Shown: piece after piece, positions 35,451-47,000 of the stretch
Layout of the letters: each line of letters opens with the position of its first letter
How positions within the stretch are numbered: position 1 is the stretch's first letter
Source: Plutella xylostella
Taxonomy: Eukaryota; Arthropoda; Insecta; Lepidoptera; Plutellidae
Assembly (NCBI RefSeq): GCF_932276165.1
Contig: NC_063999.1
Coordinates: 9,054,501 to 9,118,500 of the forward strand
Length of the DNA: 64,000 nucleotides
Reading direction: 5' to 3'
Program-made: the position numbers and the translations under genes
Notes under the pieces: generated by a model
What the model saw: only the letters and a program-made list of their open reading frames with translations
Databases searched by the model: none
Told to the model about the DNA's origin: nothing

Positions 35451-38400
35451 CACAAACCCTTCCTACTACTATCTTCCTACTCATATACCTATATGTTATA
35501 ATTTTATTTTTTTACTACTTACTGTGTAATTTCTCACTATTACTGCATTTACTGTATTTTAAAATATCTGTTCGATTTTGCTATCTATAACTTAACTATA
35601 TACAAATGTCTAACTATTTACATGTGACCTCACCATTTCTCCCTGACAGGGGACTGGGGCTGTTAACTCCTTAATACAGGCTAACAACCTACCTAGGATA
35701 ACAGCAAGCAACTAACTTTATAAAACCTCACCATGTAACCTAGTTTTAAAACACAAAATTGTTAATATCTGTTAAGTTAGTTTAAGTTTACTGTAACCTT
35801 TTTTGTGAAATAAATACATTATTTATTTATTTATTTATTTATATCAGGTAAGTACTAATTTTATTTATTATTTTATACAATATCTATGTATCGCTATGGT
35901 AGAACTAAAGTCTATTCTTAACTTTACAGTGTTTATTTTACAGTAGGTACATATTAGGAAAACTTAGCCAATTTAATATGTAGGTAACAGTGAATATCTA
36001 AATTACGTTGCACAAGTTTTAGTAAAGGGAGGGTTAATATAGCAATAATACACTCACGTGCAAAGAAACAGTTCCACTTACAAAATTCCGACACTAAATG
36101 GCCAATTTTTAAAAATACATTTAATAGGATTTTTTAACAAAATGTTTACGTTTTTAGTTGGTAATATCCTGATGAGCTTTAAAATGTACTTCAATATTGA
36201 AGACGGCGTCATTAAGCTAGCATTTTCCGCTTAAAAATAACTTGGTGCTTTTCTGTCTGGAACTTTTCCATTGCCCGTGAGTGTAGTTTAAATCTAGTGG
36301 TAAGAAGAACAACTGAACCTTAAAGATGAGCGTCTGTAGCACGTCCCCCCTCCTGTCGCAACGCCACAGCCGCGCCGCAATCGCGACACAATCCTACTAC
36401 CTAATATTATAAAGGCGAATGTTTGTGAGTATGTGCGTGAGTGTGTGTGTGTGTGTGTGTTTGTTACTTCTTCACATCAAAACGGTTGAACCGATTTTAA
36501 TCAGCAAGCTTCGCTTCGCCGTTATAATATTATTATTAGTAGAATAAAAAGACCTTAAAGATGAGCGTCTGCAGCACGTCCCCCCTCCTGTCGCAACGCC
36601 ACAGCCGCGCCGCGACACAATCCTACTACTACTACCTAATATTATAAAGGCGAATGTTTGTGAGTTTGTGCGTGAGTGTATGTTTCTTAATTCTTCACAT
36701 CAAAACGACTGAACCGATTTTAATGAAATTTGGTATGGAGTTAGCTGACACCCTGGATTAACACAAAGGATACATTTTATAGCGGAATTCCCACTGGAAA
36801 ACTTTTAAAGCCGAAGCGAAGCTCGCGGGCACAGCTAATAAAAAATAAATTTAAAAAAATACCTTAAAGATGAGCGTCTGCAGCACATCCCCCCGCCTGT
36901 CGCAACGCCACAGCCGCGCCGCGCCGCGCGCGCAGTACGCCGCCGCCGCCGCCGCCGCCGCGCCCGCCGCGTACGAGTGCACGAACACGCCGCCCAGACG
37001 GGACAGGCTGCGAGAGAGAAACATATTATGAGATAAAATAGATTTCATCATCATTACGATCCATTACAACCCCACTGCCGGGGCACGGGTCTCCTTCCAA
37101 TGAAGGAAGGGTTTTAAATTTTTGTTTATTACTTTTGTTGAGAGAACAAGAGCTGTGCTTAAAAATGCCTAAAGTATGTTTTGATAGCAACAATGCCGAC
37201 GGTTAGTGCAGCAGATTCTTTCACACAAAATTGCAATTTACTCTTGATTTACTTGAACAAATACATAAAAGACACATACTCTGCTTACACTTAAAGGTAA
37301 ATTTAAATTTATGTTATGATTTTTATAAGGCTTTATGAATAAATAAATTATTATTATTATTACCTACTTAATTGTTGAAAGAAAAGAGTATTTATATTTC
37401 TTTGGACTAATAGGCCTATTATTTTGCGACAGATATAATAGAGTGAGACAGCACTAACCTCTTCCTGTCCCGCTTGCCCACCTGGCAGTGGTGCCAGCGG
37501 TTGTCTCGCCGCTCGCACACGATGCTCCGGTAGAGGCTCGACACCAGCAGCGTGTTCTGGTTGTAGCTCAGCTGGACTATCTCGTGCTCCTCGTTCACTA
37601 TCTCCATGGACTTGCACAGGTGCTGGAATTAATATTGTGGTTATTGTTAGAGAGGAAAACGTTGATTTGCATAAGTTTTGCTCGATTGTGTTGTAAATGC
37701 TGTGTTTTTCTGTAATTGGATGCCCACTGTGGCATGTATTGTGATGTTTTCTTTTATATAAATGTAAAGTGTGTGTCTGTTGAAAAACCTAATAAATAAA
37801 TACAGTGCCGTTCATAGAGTAAGTAATATAGTTTAGTGCCTTTTATTACTCAATCTGCTGCCGCTACACGGGTTCATTATCGACGTAGATAGAGGTTAGT
37901 AACGGCTGTTCTCATGGGTTTTAATAGTAGTTGAGAGAAATATTTTTCTCTTCGAGTGTAAGAGTGAAGCAGTACTATGAAAAAATTATAGGAACATTAA
38001 TTTATTGTGAAAATGGAATGGAATAAGGATGAGAGTGTGTCGTTAAATAATATATTATTTTATTCGGGAACACCTCGCAAAGAGCATCACCCTTAAAAAA
38101 GTGATAATAACAAGTAATAGTGCTGTTGACACACTTTTTATCAAAGAACGGTAGGAAATGAATGTACAATCATTTAAATGAGTGTTTACTCAACCTTATC
38201 ACAGTGTGGTCATTGACACTAGGTAACTGATAAATCTCTTCTTAAAGCAACTTTAAGTTTTTCTATAAGTATGTTCCTTTGTAAAAAGTTTTTCATGACC
38301 TTTTACACTTTTTCAAAAAATTATTGGCATTCCAAACGACTTTACAATATAAACTACCGTCTACCCGTGGTCTACTCCTCTATTTTTAGTACTAACAAGG

Positions 38401-40485
38401 AAGGTTTGTAGATGTTGTTTAATTGTAACGTGTTTTTTTTGCTCTGTGTCACGTATTTCAAATCTTCTTGTAAATATAAAGTCGAAATTCGTGTATTACC
38501 ACTTATAAACCATCTATAAACCCATTGTAAGTTCTATAAAGACGCGTAACGGAATCCTATTTATGTAATGGCCACCATTTTCGAATTGTTTCTTTATGTG
38601 CGTGCGTTATACCGGCATTATGCTACGTGTGCTAGAACTAGGGAGTGATAATTAATTATGTTTCTCAAACAGTTATCTTATCAGTTCATAAAGTATGACA
38701 TGTATTGAGAGATAAATCTAATGACATCAAACTGTTTAGAATACAAAGTTGTTTTCGTTATTACTGCTATGATATAGCTAAGCTACCTATTGATGAAACG
38801 AAAATGTTGGGCTGTTAAGTTAACCCACTTTGTTTTAATTATAAAGGAAAATAAATTTTCATCTTAATTTAAGTACCTAGTTTTGTATGAATAAAACATT
38901 TGCCTTTTGCAGTTGGGCAAAAACAATTGGCATTTGCCACTACACTTGAGATTCACTTGTGAATATTATAAAATGCTTACCATGTAAAAATCTATTTCAG
39001 TCATGATAATGACACCATTCTTGTCTCCGGAAAACAACCGCATCCCATTCTTGGACCACTCTATGGCCGTCACCCTGCTCTTGTGCAGGTCCCCTATTGT
39101 ATACCTGAAAGCATACATCAAACATTACCATGAGAATGAAAGATATGAACAATAAATATATCCAAGTCCTTTAGTTTCTAGTAGGGGTAAGTGAAAAAAA
39201 TGGCAGTCACATTCAGTGACTAAAACAAATGAAATTATTTTCCAAACTGTAAAAATAAGGTATTTACTGAACAGAGTAACTTATTGCAAAATGCAGTGAT
39301 GAGATGTGCTTTCCAAATTTTCCAAAATACTTTTTTTTTTGGATAGTCTATTTTAAAGAGCTACAGATGGCAATAAAGAAGGCTTCAATGGCTATATCTA
39401 GCAATGAACAGGGCTGACAGGAGATCGCCCCTACACTGATCATTACCTCTCAACCTTGGGCTCCACTTTGGGCTTTAGTGTGTCGGGGAGGTTGTGTGGA
39501 TGCTCCTTCGGTATCTGGAACACAGTGACCTGCCCCGCCGCGTTCCCCGCACCCACCATGTAGTCCACTGTGCTGACTATCTTCACATATGTGATGGGGC
39601 TTGATGAAACCTGCAGATTTGCAATTTCAGTTTTATTTTATCTTAACTTGGTTGTGATTTTTTTTGTATTATTTCATTGACAAATAAGGTATGGAGTAAG
39701 GTTACTTTATTGTATTTGGCCATTTCATCCATATCTTATAAGTGATTTTTAATAAAATGTTGGAATAAATAATTGTAATTATATTATGGCTTTGGGGCAG
39801 AATAGAATGTCTTGCAGACTTTGAGAGTTTCTACCATATATTAGGCAAACTTACCTACTTAAATTTCAGATAGAATTCCTATCAACTTATCCTTACTTAA
39901 CCATTGCATAACTTTGGAAGGCCAATTCTACTAACAGCTGTTGTGTCATGTTAGCTTCTACATTGTAAGACTAACAAACAGATAAGTTCAGATATTTAGG
40001 GCACCAACATCATTAATATGAATGGAATTCCACAGGCCTACATACCTGACTTACTTTCTTTACAACAAGCTTTTCGTACCTCTTACGAAATGAAAATCCT
40101 TTCACTTTCAAGATGCACACAGTTAGGCACGGAAAATACGCAAGATGCTATACAGAAACACATTTCTAAAGGCTGATAACAAATAGAGTTAACAGGAAAC
40201 TTAAATCGGTTTGTCAATAAAGATTAAATAGTTGTTTACGCACAGCAAATACACACTCACCTCGCATCTTAGCCTCTGAATATTCCCCTTTTTCCTGTCG
40301 TACCAGTAGACGAGCCCGACGTTGGTGCCGAGGGCGATGTATTCAGGGACTGCGTCGATACATGTGATGCACAATTCATTAGAAAACAGCCCGTTTTGCA
40401 CGCGAGGAGGGATCAAGCTCAACATATGGGTGCACGGCGCCCACTCGCGGACGAAGCCCTCCTCCTCGCCGCCAGTCACCTCCAT
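28680..40485 (-). CDS. TECPR2: TECPR2-like WD40 protein with C-terminal LIR, short form
   Basis: Nine exons (minus, 5'-3'): 40261-40485, 39447-39610, 38981-39104, 37459-37622, 36863-37007, 35018-35217, 34309-34406, 29403-29922, 28680-29133. All phases agree; 697 residues. The N-terminal half is a WD40-type propeller: ITCIDAVPEYIALGTNVGLV, GAGNAAGQVTVFQ, VTAIEWSKNGMRLFSGDKNG, IVQLSYNQNTLLVSSL, GDEIWVVEGA. This matches human TECPR2 (an ER-exit and autophagy factor) better than the related HPS5. Residues about 374-690 are charged and low complexity, with a helical segment near ELRKARSEELEKKLKMYN. The protein ends ESEWEFV; W694-V697 is a canonical LIR like that ending human TECPR2. Human TECPR2 is about 1,400 residues with C-terminal tectonin repeats, which are absent here. 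Exon 5 has an Ala run. Confidence 0.87.
30044..30158. repeat. 115-bp MITE (TACCACAAAAA ends), copy 2
   Basis: Same family and orientation as 16300-16414. It sits in TECPR2 intron 7, just upstream of exon 8. Confidence 0.75.
30159..32218 (-). other. TECPR2 intron 7, AT-rich part
   Basis: It contains an RTE LINE tail fragment at about 30602-30685 (GAAGAGGCCTATGTGTCCAA, GGGCTGATGATGATGA). A 138-codon minus-strand open frame at 31586-32002 has no recognisable family and is probably chance. Confidence 0.45.
32219..33138 (+). mobile_element. Mobile element carrying a SAP-domain exon (longer copy)
   Basis: The ends are inverted over a short distance: AATGAGGCGTTT at left, and the inverse of AATGAGCCGTTT at right, each followed inward by GATAGATGGCG-like sequence. 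A second copy at 46308-46836 lies in opposite orientation and lacks about 390 internal bases. The body encodes a spliced frame starting at 32613. No convincing target duplication. Superfamily unknown. Confidence 0.7.
32613..32713 (+). CDS. SAP-domain first exon within the mobile element
   Basis: ATG at 32613 opens MPKDYGSWSLANLKIELRKR followed by NAKLTGRKAVLVQR, which fits the SAP (SAF-A/B, Acinus, PIAS) helix-turn-helix DNA-binding pattern. A strong donor (CAGAG|GTAAGT) follows at 32714. Tandem GATAGTGACTCTT repeats precede the start. Downstream exons are not identifiable. The exon is absent from the shorter copy at 46308. Confidence 0.6.
33824..33942. mobile_element. 119-bp MITE inside the minisatellite
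   Basis: Inverted ends TAGTACGGGGCGC / GCGCCCCGTGCTA continue inward as AAGACGTGACAAGAGTT / AACTCTTGTCACGTCTT, around a short GC-rich centre. Confidence 0.75.
34138..34187 (-). repeat. 50-bp exact copy of TECPR2 exon 7 edge and splice donor
   Basis: Identical over 50 bases to 34296-34345, which spans the last 37 bases of exon 7 and its GTGTGTG donor. The copy lies in intron 7, within the minisatellite. Confidence 0.9.
34621..34756. repeat. MITE (CACTTCGCTATTCG...AATAGCCAAGTG), copy 1
   Basis: Inverted ends CACTTCGCTATTCGTATTTG and AATAGCCAAGTG. Related element at 62656-62792. Confidence 0.6.
34779..34905. repeat. Palindromic MITE, family of 17630, partial copy
   Basis: Shares GCGGGATTGGCCCGC, ATATGCTCGCGAGACGCGG and GAAATCCGCATGCTGTTAA with 57540-57696. 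The left end is eroded. Confidence 0.6.
34906..34992. repeat. 87-bp MITE (GCGTACAGACCGGCCCAAC ends), copy 1
   Basis: Inverted ends GCTGCGTACAGACCGGCCCA / TGGGCCGGTCTGTACGCA. A related longer copy is at 46122-46250. It directly abuts the previous element. Confidence 0.75.
35372..35452 (+). repeat. (CA)n microsatellite
   Basis: About 80 bp of nearly pure CA dinucleotides in TECPR2 intron 5. Confidence 0.95.
36051..36283. mobile_element. 233-bp Tc1/mariner-like MITE with TA target, copy 1
   Basis: Ends CACTCACG.GCAA and TTGCCCGTGAGTG between TA dinucleotides (36049-36050, 36284-36285). Same family as 51135-51359. Confidence 0.7.
36319..36840 (-). repeat. Two tandem partial copies of TECPR2 exon 5 plus RTE-like repeat
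   Basis: 36319-36378 and 36554-36614 each repeat the last ~60 bases of exon 5 (36863-36923) plus the splice donor. Each is followed by an ACACAATCCTACTAC...AAAGGCGAATGTTTGTGAG repeat. The three differences from exon 5 are all synonymous. Confidence 0.85.
37623..38980 (-). other. TECPR2 intron 3, featureless
   Basis: AT-rich intron. No repeat ends or coding signal seen. Confidence 0.5.
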
Positions 40486-41046
40486 TGTCGATCGAGTTAT
40501 GCAGAATTATGCGAGAAGAATATATTGATGTATTCCATTAATTTGGAACTTGCACCAAACATTTATTTTATTACAATTTTGATAAACATGAACAAAACGA
40601 CGACGTAAGGTACGAATGCAAAGATAAATAAACTTTGACAGCATAATTAATGTGTGTTTGACAGATTGCAATGACAGATGACATGACAGGGCACAGAACT
40701 TTGATGATTCTGACCTAAGCTCAGAATAATAACAGTTTTGCACCTTTGTTGGATGTAGTTTTGAGTGGAAAATAATGGGAAAATAGGTACATATTTTATA
40801 CAAGGACTTTGTTGATTTTATTAATTTTTTGCCTCTTTCAAATACCGTGGATTAGATTGAGCTAATCGGAATTTTTGATCATTATGTTACAGGAAATAAC
40901 CGTAAATTTACGGTTCACCTTTTCAATAATAGGTACGGTACTGCCAACCTAGCGATCTAAAATTGTACACTTGTCAATTTCTTGTCAAAGTATAGTCCGT
41001 CAGCAAAACATCTTTTACATTCATTTACTTACAAAATTCAAGCGAA
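40486..41046. promoter_or_regulatory. Divergent promoter between TECPR2-like and SPP genes
   Basis: 561 bp between the two start codons. It contains TGACAGATTGCAATGACAG and ATGACAGATGACATGACAG (about 40658-40690). The TGACAGATGACAT core is shared with the EMC7/DOK promoter. No TATA box at a plausible distance. Shared regulation of the pair is possible but inferred only from spacing. Confidence 0.5.
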
Positions 41047-44000
41047 ATGGCTGAATCCGCCACAGAAATACCCATTAGTATCCCAGAAAGTGTAATAGAA
41101 AATGTTAAAAATGCAACAGAAAGAGTTCCCGCGAGTATCGAGGGTGTTGCGATTGCCTACTTAAGTTTAGTGGTTATGGCTATTTTGCCCATATTTTTCG
41201 GGTCTTTCAGGTCTGTAAAGTACCTAAAAGAGCAGAAGGTAAGTCAGAACACATTTTCATATCGTTAAGTCACTATTAGTTTATGTAAGTATATACGAGG
41301 CCGGCACGAACCACGAATCATTGCCGTGGCACTATTTGTACTTCCCTCGATCTGCTGGAACTAATGCAGTGTATTTACTTTACTCTATGAAATAATGTAG
41401 GTACTATTATGTACATAATGAGTTGGATAATGAAACAACCTTTACTTAGCTGAAAGTAGTAGGTACTTTGCCTACGCCAGGCAAAGTACCTACTACTTGA
41501 TCTTAAACCTCTATAAAAGTTCAGTTTTAAAACATAAATACATAGACATTTTTTAAAATGTAGTAGGTATTTGCTAGGTATTCTATGTAATTACATTAAG
41601 GGCCGATTCGGCCAACGTCGAGTAACGTTTTACTCACGAGTAAAGTACCAGTTACTCGCGAGTAAGCAGATTTTGCATTCTACCAAACCTGAAACCAAGA
41701 TAACTAGCTTATCCCAAGAATAAAATGTTATACCGCCAAAATTGACCGTGTAACGAGCTTATCCGAGAGTAATTTTGTAATGGCGGCAGCACATCAGCTG
41801 ATTAGAAAACCGTCATAATGACATATAAACACATCTGTCAAAACATAAACAAAAGTACGTTAAAAGGCAAAGTCTCAGAATAACAACAGCGAATAAAATA
41901 TTAAAACATAAACAATTTCATACTTTTATAATCCATTCAAACTAAGTTGGCATGTCATTTCTATTGCATGCTTTGAAACGCAGCTATTTTTATTTTAGTT
42001 GCATTACAGTTTCGTTCCTCGTTCATTCAATTTAATCATGGTATAACTTGGTAGAATGCAAATGCACTTATCCTAGATATTTACTCGCGTATAATTTTAA
42101 TTCCGGTATAGTTATTCTCGTGTAAAGTGAAGTTTGGACGAATTCACCCTAAGTAAATTATAAAATACATAACTGAATAACTCAAGGTTTCAAAATTCTT
42201 AGAAAATGATATGAGATTAGTTATCACCATAAATTAATTGCTTCTAATGTCCAGGAAATTATTTCAGAAACAGTACTTACAGAAATTATCAGGCAGAGCC
42301 TCACTATTAATAACTAGTGATCAACTTGCCATTTATCAGTAATTACTTGTTAATAACATTCTACTGTCTTTTATTCAAATCTGTAAGTTCAAGTGATTGT
42401 GGACCAGTGATATCTGCCAACCAACTGATGTATGTTGGGGTACAAAGTATATTGTATACTATTGGCTAACTGTACTTTGTCTCGGGTTAAGTCACTGCTA
42501 CATAATTATAGGATTGTTATAATATCCATTGTTAAATAGTGAAAAATTGTAATTAGCTTTCAACTATACTTTTGGTACCTTACATTTACTTATACTGTAA
42601 GTTTTCCTTAAAAATAAATAGACAGAATGGGCAAATAACAAATATAGAATGAGAAGACTGTACACACAACATTTACCACACAAATTTCACTGGACCTAAG
42701 GCCTGAGAGGTAGCTTAAGAAGTAGTGGTTGGATGAACACAAAGGAATAAGCCTTGTGTCCTTGGGAGAGGCATATGTCCACTGTCCAGCAGTGGATAAT
42801 TATGCACTGATGATGATTTACCATTGTAAAATAATGTTAAACTAATTTTAAGATTTACTAATTAATAGATTTGTCAAGAAATAAGTTCTTAGGTAGTAGG
42901 AGGTACCTCTAAGTTGGGTACTATTCTCAGATGTATATCCACCCCACAATTCTAAACATAACTTAAAAGAATATCTATAATCTATCTGCAGGATGCAGGG
43001 GAGCGTGCAGAGACAATGTCCAACAAGGACGCACTGATGTTCCCGCTGATCGCCTCGTGCGCTCTGTTCGGCCTCTACGTGTTCTTCCAGATATTCTCCA
43101 AGGAGTACATCAACATGCTGCTCACCGGCTATTTCTTCTTCTTGGGAGTGCTGGCCCTGAGCCATCTACTCAGGTGTGTATTTTGCAATATTTATTAGAT
43201 AAAATAAATTATACAGGGTGCTGCAAAAAGGGTATACTAAGCCGAAACCTACATGTGCAGCATGGTATATCTAAGCCTAAAACTGAAATCAGAATTTGAA
43301 AATTCGCAAAAAAAATAATTCATTTTCCATAGAAACTTTGTTGGTCACGTGACTTTTACTATGGTTTTTTTTTCGGGAATTTCCAAATTCTGATTTCAGT
43401 TTCGGGCTTAGATATACCATGCTGCACATGTAGGTTTCGGCTTAGTATACCAATTTTGCAACACCCTGTATAAACATATTCATATAGGTACTTTATAAAA
43501 ACTTACGATGTACTAAAAAAGTTATAAATTAGACTTTGTAAAACTATACGATCTATATTACTGTACTTAGTATTTGTATGAGATATGATTATTTTTCTCA
43601 TCAATAACTTTTATATTCCACGCACAATCGCGCATCTCCTCTCTGATTATAGCTGAACAAAAATCCTATACAAGCCTACATATAATACTTACTTGAGTTT
43701 TTTTCCTACAATTTGAAATTTAAAATCAAATTTCTTCCTCCCCCCAGCCCAATAATCGCGTTCCTAGTCCCCGCGTCGATCCCGAACGTGCCGTATCACA
43801 TCCACTTCACGCGAGGCGAGCGCGAGCGCCGCACCGACCTCGTCAACTACAAGTTCACCTCGTACGACGTCATCTGCCTCATCATCTCGCTGGTGCTGGG
43901 CGCCTGGTACTTGTTCAAGAAGGTCAGTGCAGAATACTACTTAGTGCTGAGCAAGATTTAGCCATTTTGCACACATCATTATCATTAGGCTGTAAGCCTC

Positions 44001-47000
44001 CATACTGGAGTCTCTATTTCTTTCGTGTACATTTTTAGCTGTATATTTTTTTCATAATACAGATGTATGCTAAAGTAATCCTATAAAGGCCATGTTTTTT
44101 ATGTTTCTTTTGACTACTACTATGTTAGTTCAAAACCATTCCCACCCATTTAAAGATTTATAAAAGTATTCACTTAACTTCTCAATTAAAAACCTCGAAC
44201 CAGTAATTCACAAAACACGTGCTGCTTATTATGCATTGCCCGTCATAATGTAATATTTTCTAAACTGGCAACAGTGCAAGCTTGACGACAGACTTTTCTC
44301 CTTAGGACCGGTGTACCGTGTAACTAATAATAATATTTTATTTTTAACAATACATAATTACATATCACCATTGTAACCTCGACTCGCGTTAACCCCGCAG
44401 CACTGGATAGCGAACAACCTGTTCGGCATCGCGTTCGCAGTCAACGGCGTGGAGCTTCTGCACCTGAACAACGTGGTGACGGGCTGCATCCTGCTGTCCG
44501 GCCTGTTCCTGTACGACATCTTCTGGGTCTTCGGGACGAATGTGATGGTCACTGTTGCCAAGAGCTTCGAGGCCCCGATTAAACGTGAGTATGAATCACA
44601 TGAGACGGTTTTCACAGGATCAAAATACAGAAAAAAAAACGGTTCTACATCCTGTCGTAAGTCTTTTCGTCGACATCTTTTTATCAGTGTTTTAGTCATA
44701 TTTGATTTAAATCGGCTAAGCTGTTCAAAAGTTATTCGACTTTTAGTGTTGAATGTTGGGGGTTTTTAACATTGGTTAGGCTTATACAATACAATACACT
44801 TTATTTAAATACTGTCCCTAATAAAGTAAAATAAAATAAAAAAAATTGCACCAAGAACAAAAATTACAAAAATCAAAACTTCAAAATAAAACAGTACAAA
44901 GATGCAGCCTTATTGCTTATAGCTATTAGTGATAAGACCGCCTTTTTTGTACCTATGTGTTTGTATTTAAGCTTTGTATAATCTATTCTTGTGTACAAAT
45001 AAAGAATATTCTATCTATCTAGTGTAACTGTCAATTCCAGTGGTGTTCGCTCAAGACCTGCTAGTCAACGGCCTCAGCGCTTATAACCCACTGTCCTTCT
45101 CAATTCCAGTGGTGTTCCCTCAAGACCTGCTGGTGAACGGGCTGAGCGCGTCCAACTTCGCGATGCTCGGGCTCGGGGACATCGTGGTGCCGGGCATCTT
45201 CATCGCGCTCCTTCTCCGCTTCGACCGCAGCCTGCAGCGAGGCTCCGAGCTGTACTTCCGAGCCACCTTCACAGCTTATATACTCGGTGAGTAGTACATA
45301 AGCTGTACAGCACATGCTGAGTCAGAGCCATTTTGCTGACATAATACACACCAGAATTATTGTGATTCTTCATGTCACTGTTCCTATTGATGTTGTTTTG
45401 TATTTAATACCAATCTAAGTAAGCTCATCCGACGCATCTCAAGCTCTCATTAATTCAAGTTTTCGTCTTAGACGGATTTTTACTAGTCATACTGTCAATA
45501 ATTAAAATAATTACAATTGTTCACTACTTGGAAGGAACTGGTTCCACACACAGGTCACCCTAGTTTAGGCTTCCCCATCTTGTATGTTTTTGCTTCTTAC
45601 AATAAAGATATACAGGGTGTTAACTAGAATGCGTTTGAGCGGGAAATGGGGGTTAGTATTAGTCTAACCAAGCACGTTTCTAAGAAAAAAAACATCAGAA
45701 TCTCGAATATTTATGTTTAAAGTCTAAAGTAAAGTGGAAAGTTTTACCTTAATCAAAAACATGGTCACCCTACACAAACACATAACCAATGAGACATTCG
45801 ATTGCAAAAGAACACACACTGTAAATTTGTTATCAACTTCACTTTTCATAATTTATTTGATGTAACTATGATTGTAATTAATTACACAGTAGGTAATAAC
45901 AATTATTAAATAAAATTGAAATTATTCATGGTGATTAATGACATACTAATCAACAATTAAACAGCTGATTGTCATAAAGTTTGATAGATCGTACAGAATA
46001 TAATTTATGACTTTCTAGGAGCTCAGAACAATAATTAAACCTTTTTACTCAGAATAAGGTACAAGCGTTTAGTATTCACCCTTGATACTTACCACATTTT
46101 ATTTTTCTTTTATTACCTAAAGATGCGTACAGACCGGCCCAACGAACGTCCACCGATGGACATTTATCATACATAATACAGGGGCAGATTGAGCAACGAA
46201 GGTCAACAAAACCCGTTCGTTGGCGTTCGTTTGGCCGGTCTGTATGCAGCTAAAGTTAAAAGACCACAATGCATAACAGGATGATAACAGGGTCTACTTC
46301 AATGACGAATGAGCCGTTTTCCTTGACAGCTGTCAGTTGAGCTTTTGGGTAAGCCGATAGATGGCGTGAAAACGCAGTGTACCAACTGTCAAAAATTACA
46401 TAGAGAGCAAAGAGTACTAAACTCAGAATAAGAACTCACTAGTTGTGATTAAATGTCGGGTGGTAGCGCGAGCCATCCTTCCGAGGCTCAGACTGCATGT
46501 GGCTTGGGATAGTGCTAAGTATCAAGGGAGGAGGAGCAGATAGCTCAACTACAACTCAATTAATACAGGAGAAACACAAGGAAACTGAGAAAACTTGAAA
46601 AGAACGGCTGTACGCACAATCGCACTGAACGCTGAAGCAACAGTGACATCGACATCATAGAGAAAATAATACTAGAATTCTACCTACCTACGTCACTTTC
46701 ACATTTCGTTAGCCTCACAGAATAACATATTGTGATCTGAGTGTGTTCTGAGGGTTTGAAAGTTGGTACAACCCCAGACAACGCCATCTATTTCTCCAAA
46801 AAGGAACTTTTTTTTTTTTTTAACAAACGCCTCATTGGTTTACTTACACTCGCTCATCTCGATTTGTGTTGTGTACTTGCGATTGAGACGTCTTTGATGA
46901 CGAATAGTACGGAAATCCTCATAATAAGTATGGCCTCACTTTAAATACCAGTAGAATAATAACAATCTCGCGTATCATAACCATCGAGTATTTATGATAG

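Noticed and set aside
28680..40485. HPS5 (pink) as the identity of this WD40 gene
   Set aside because: HPS5 has a related propeller, but the N-terminal segment before the first blade and the terminal EWEFV match TECPR2 better.
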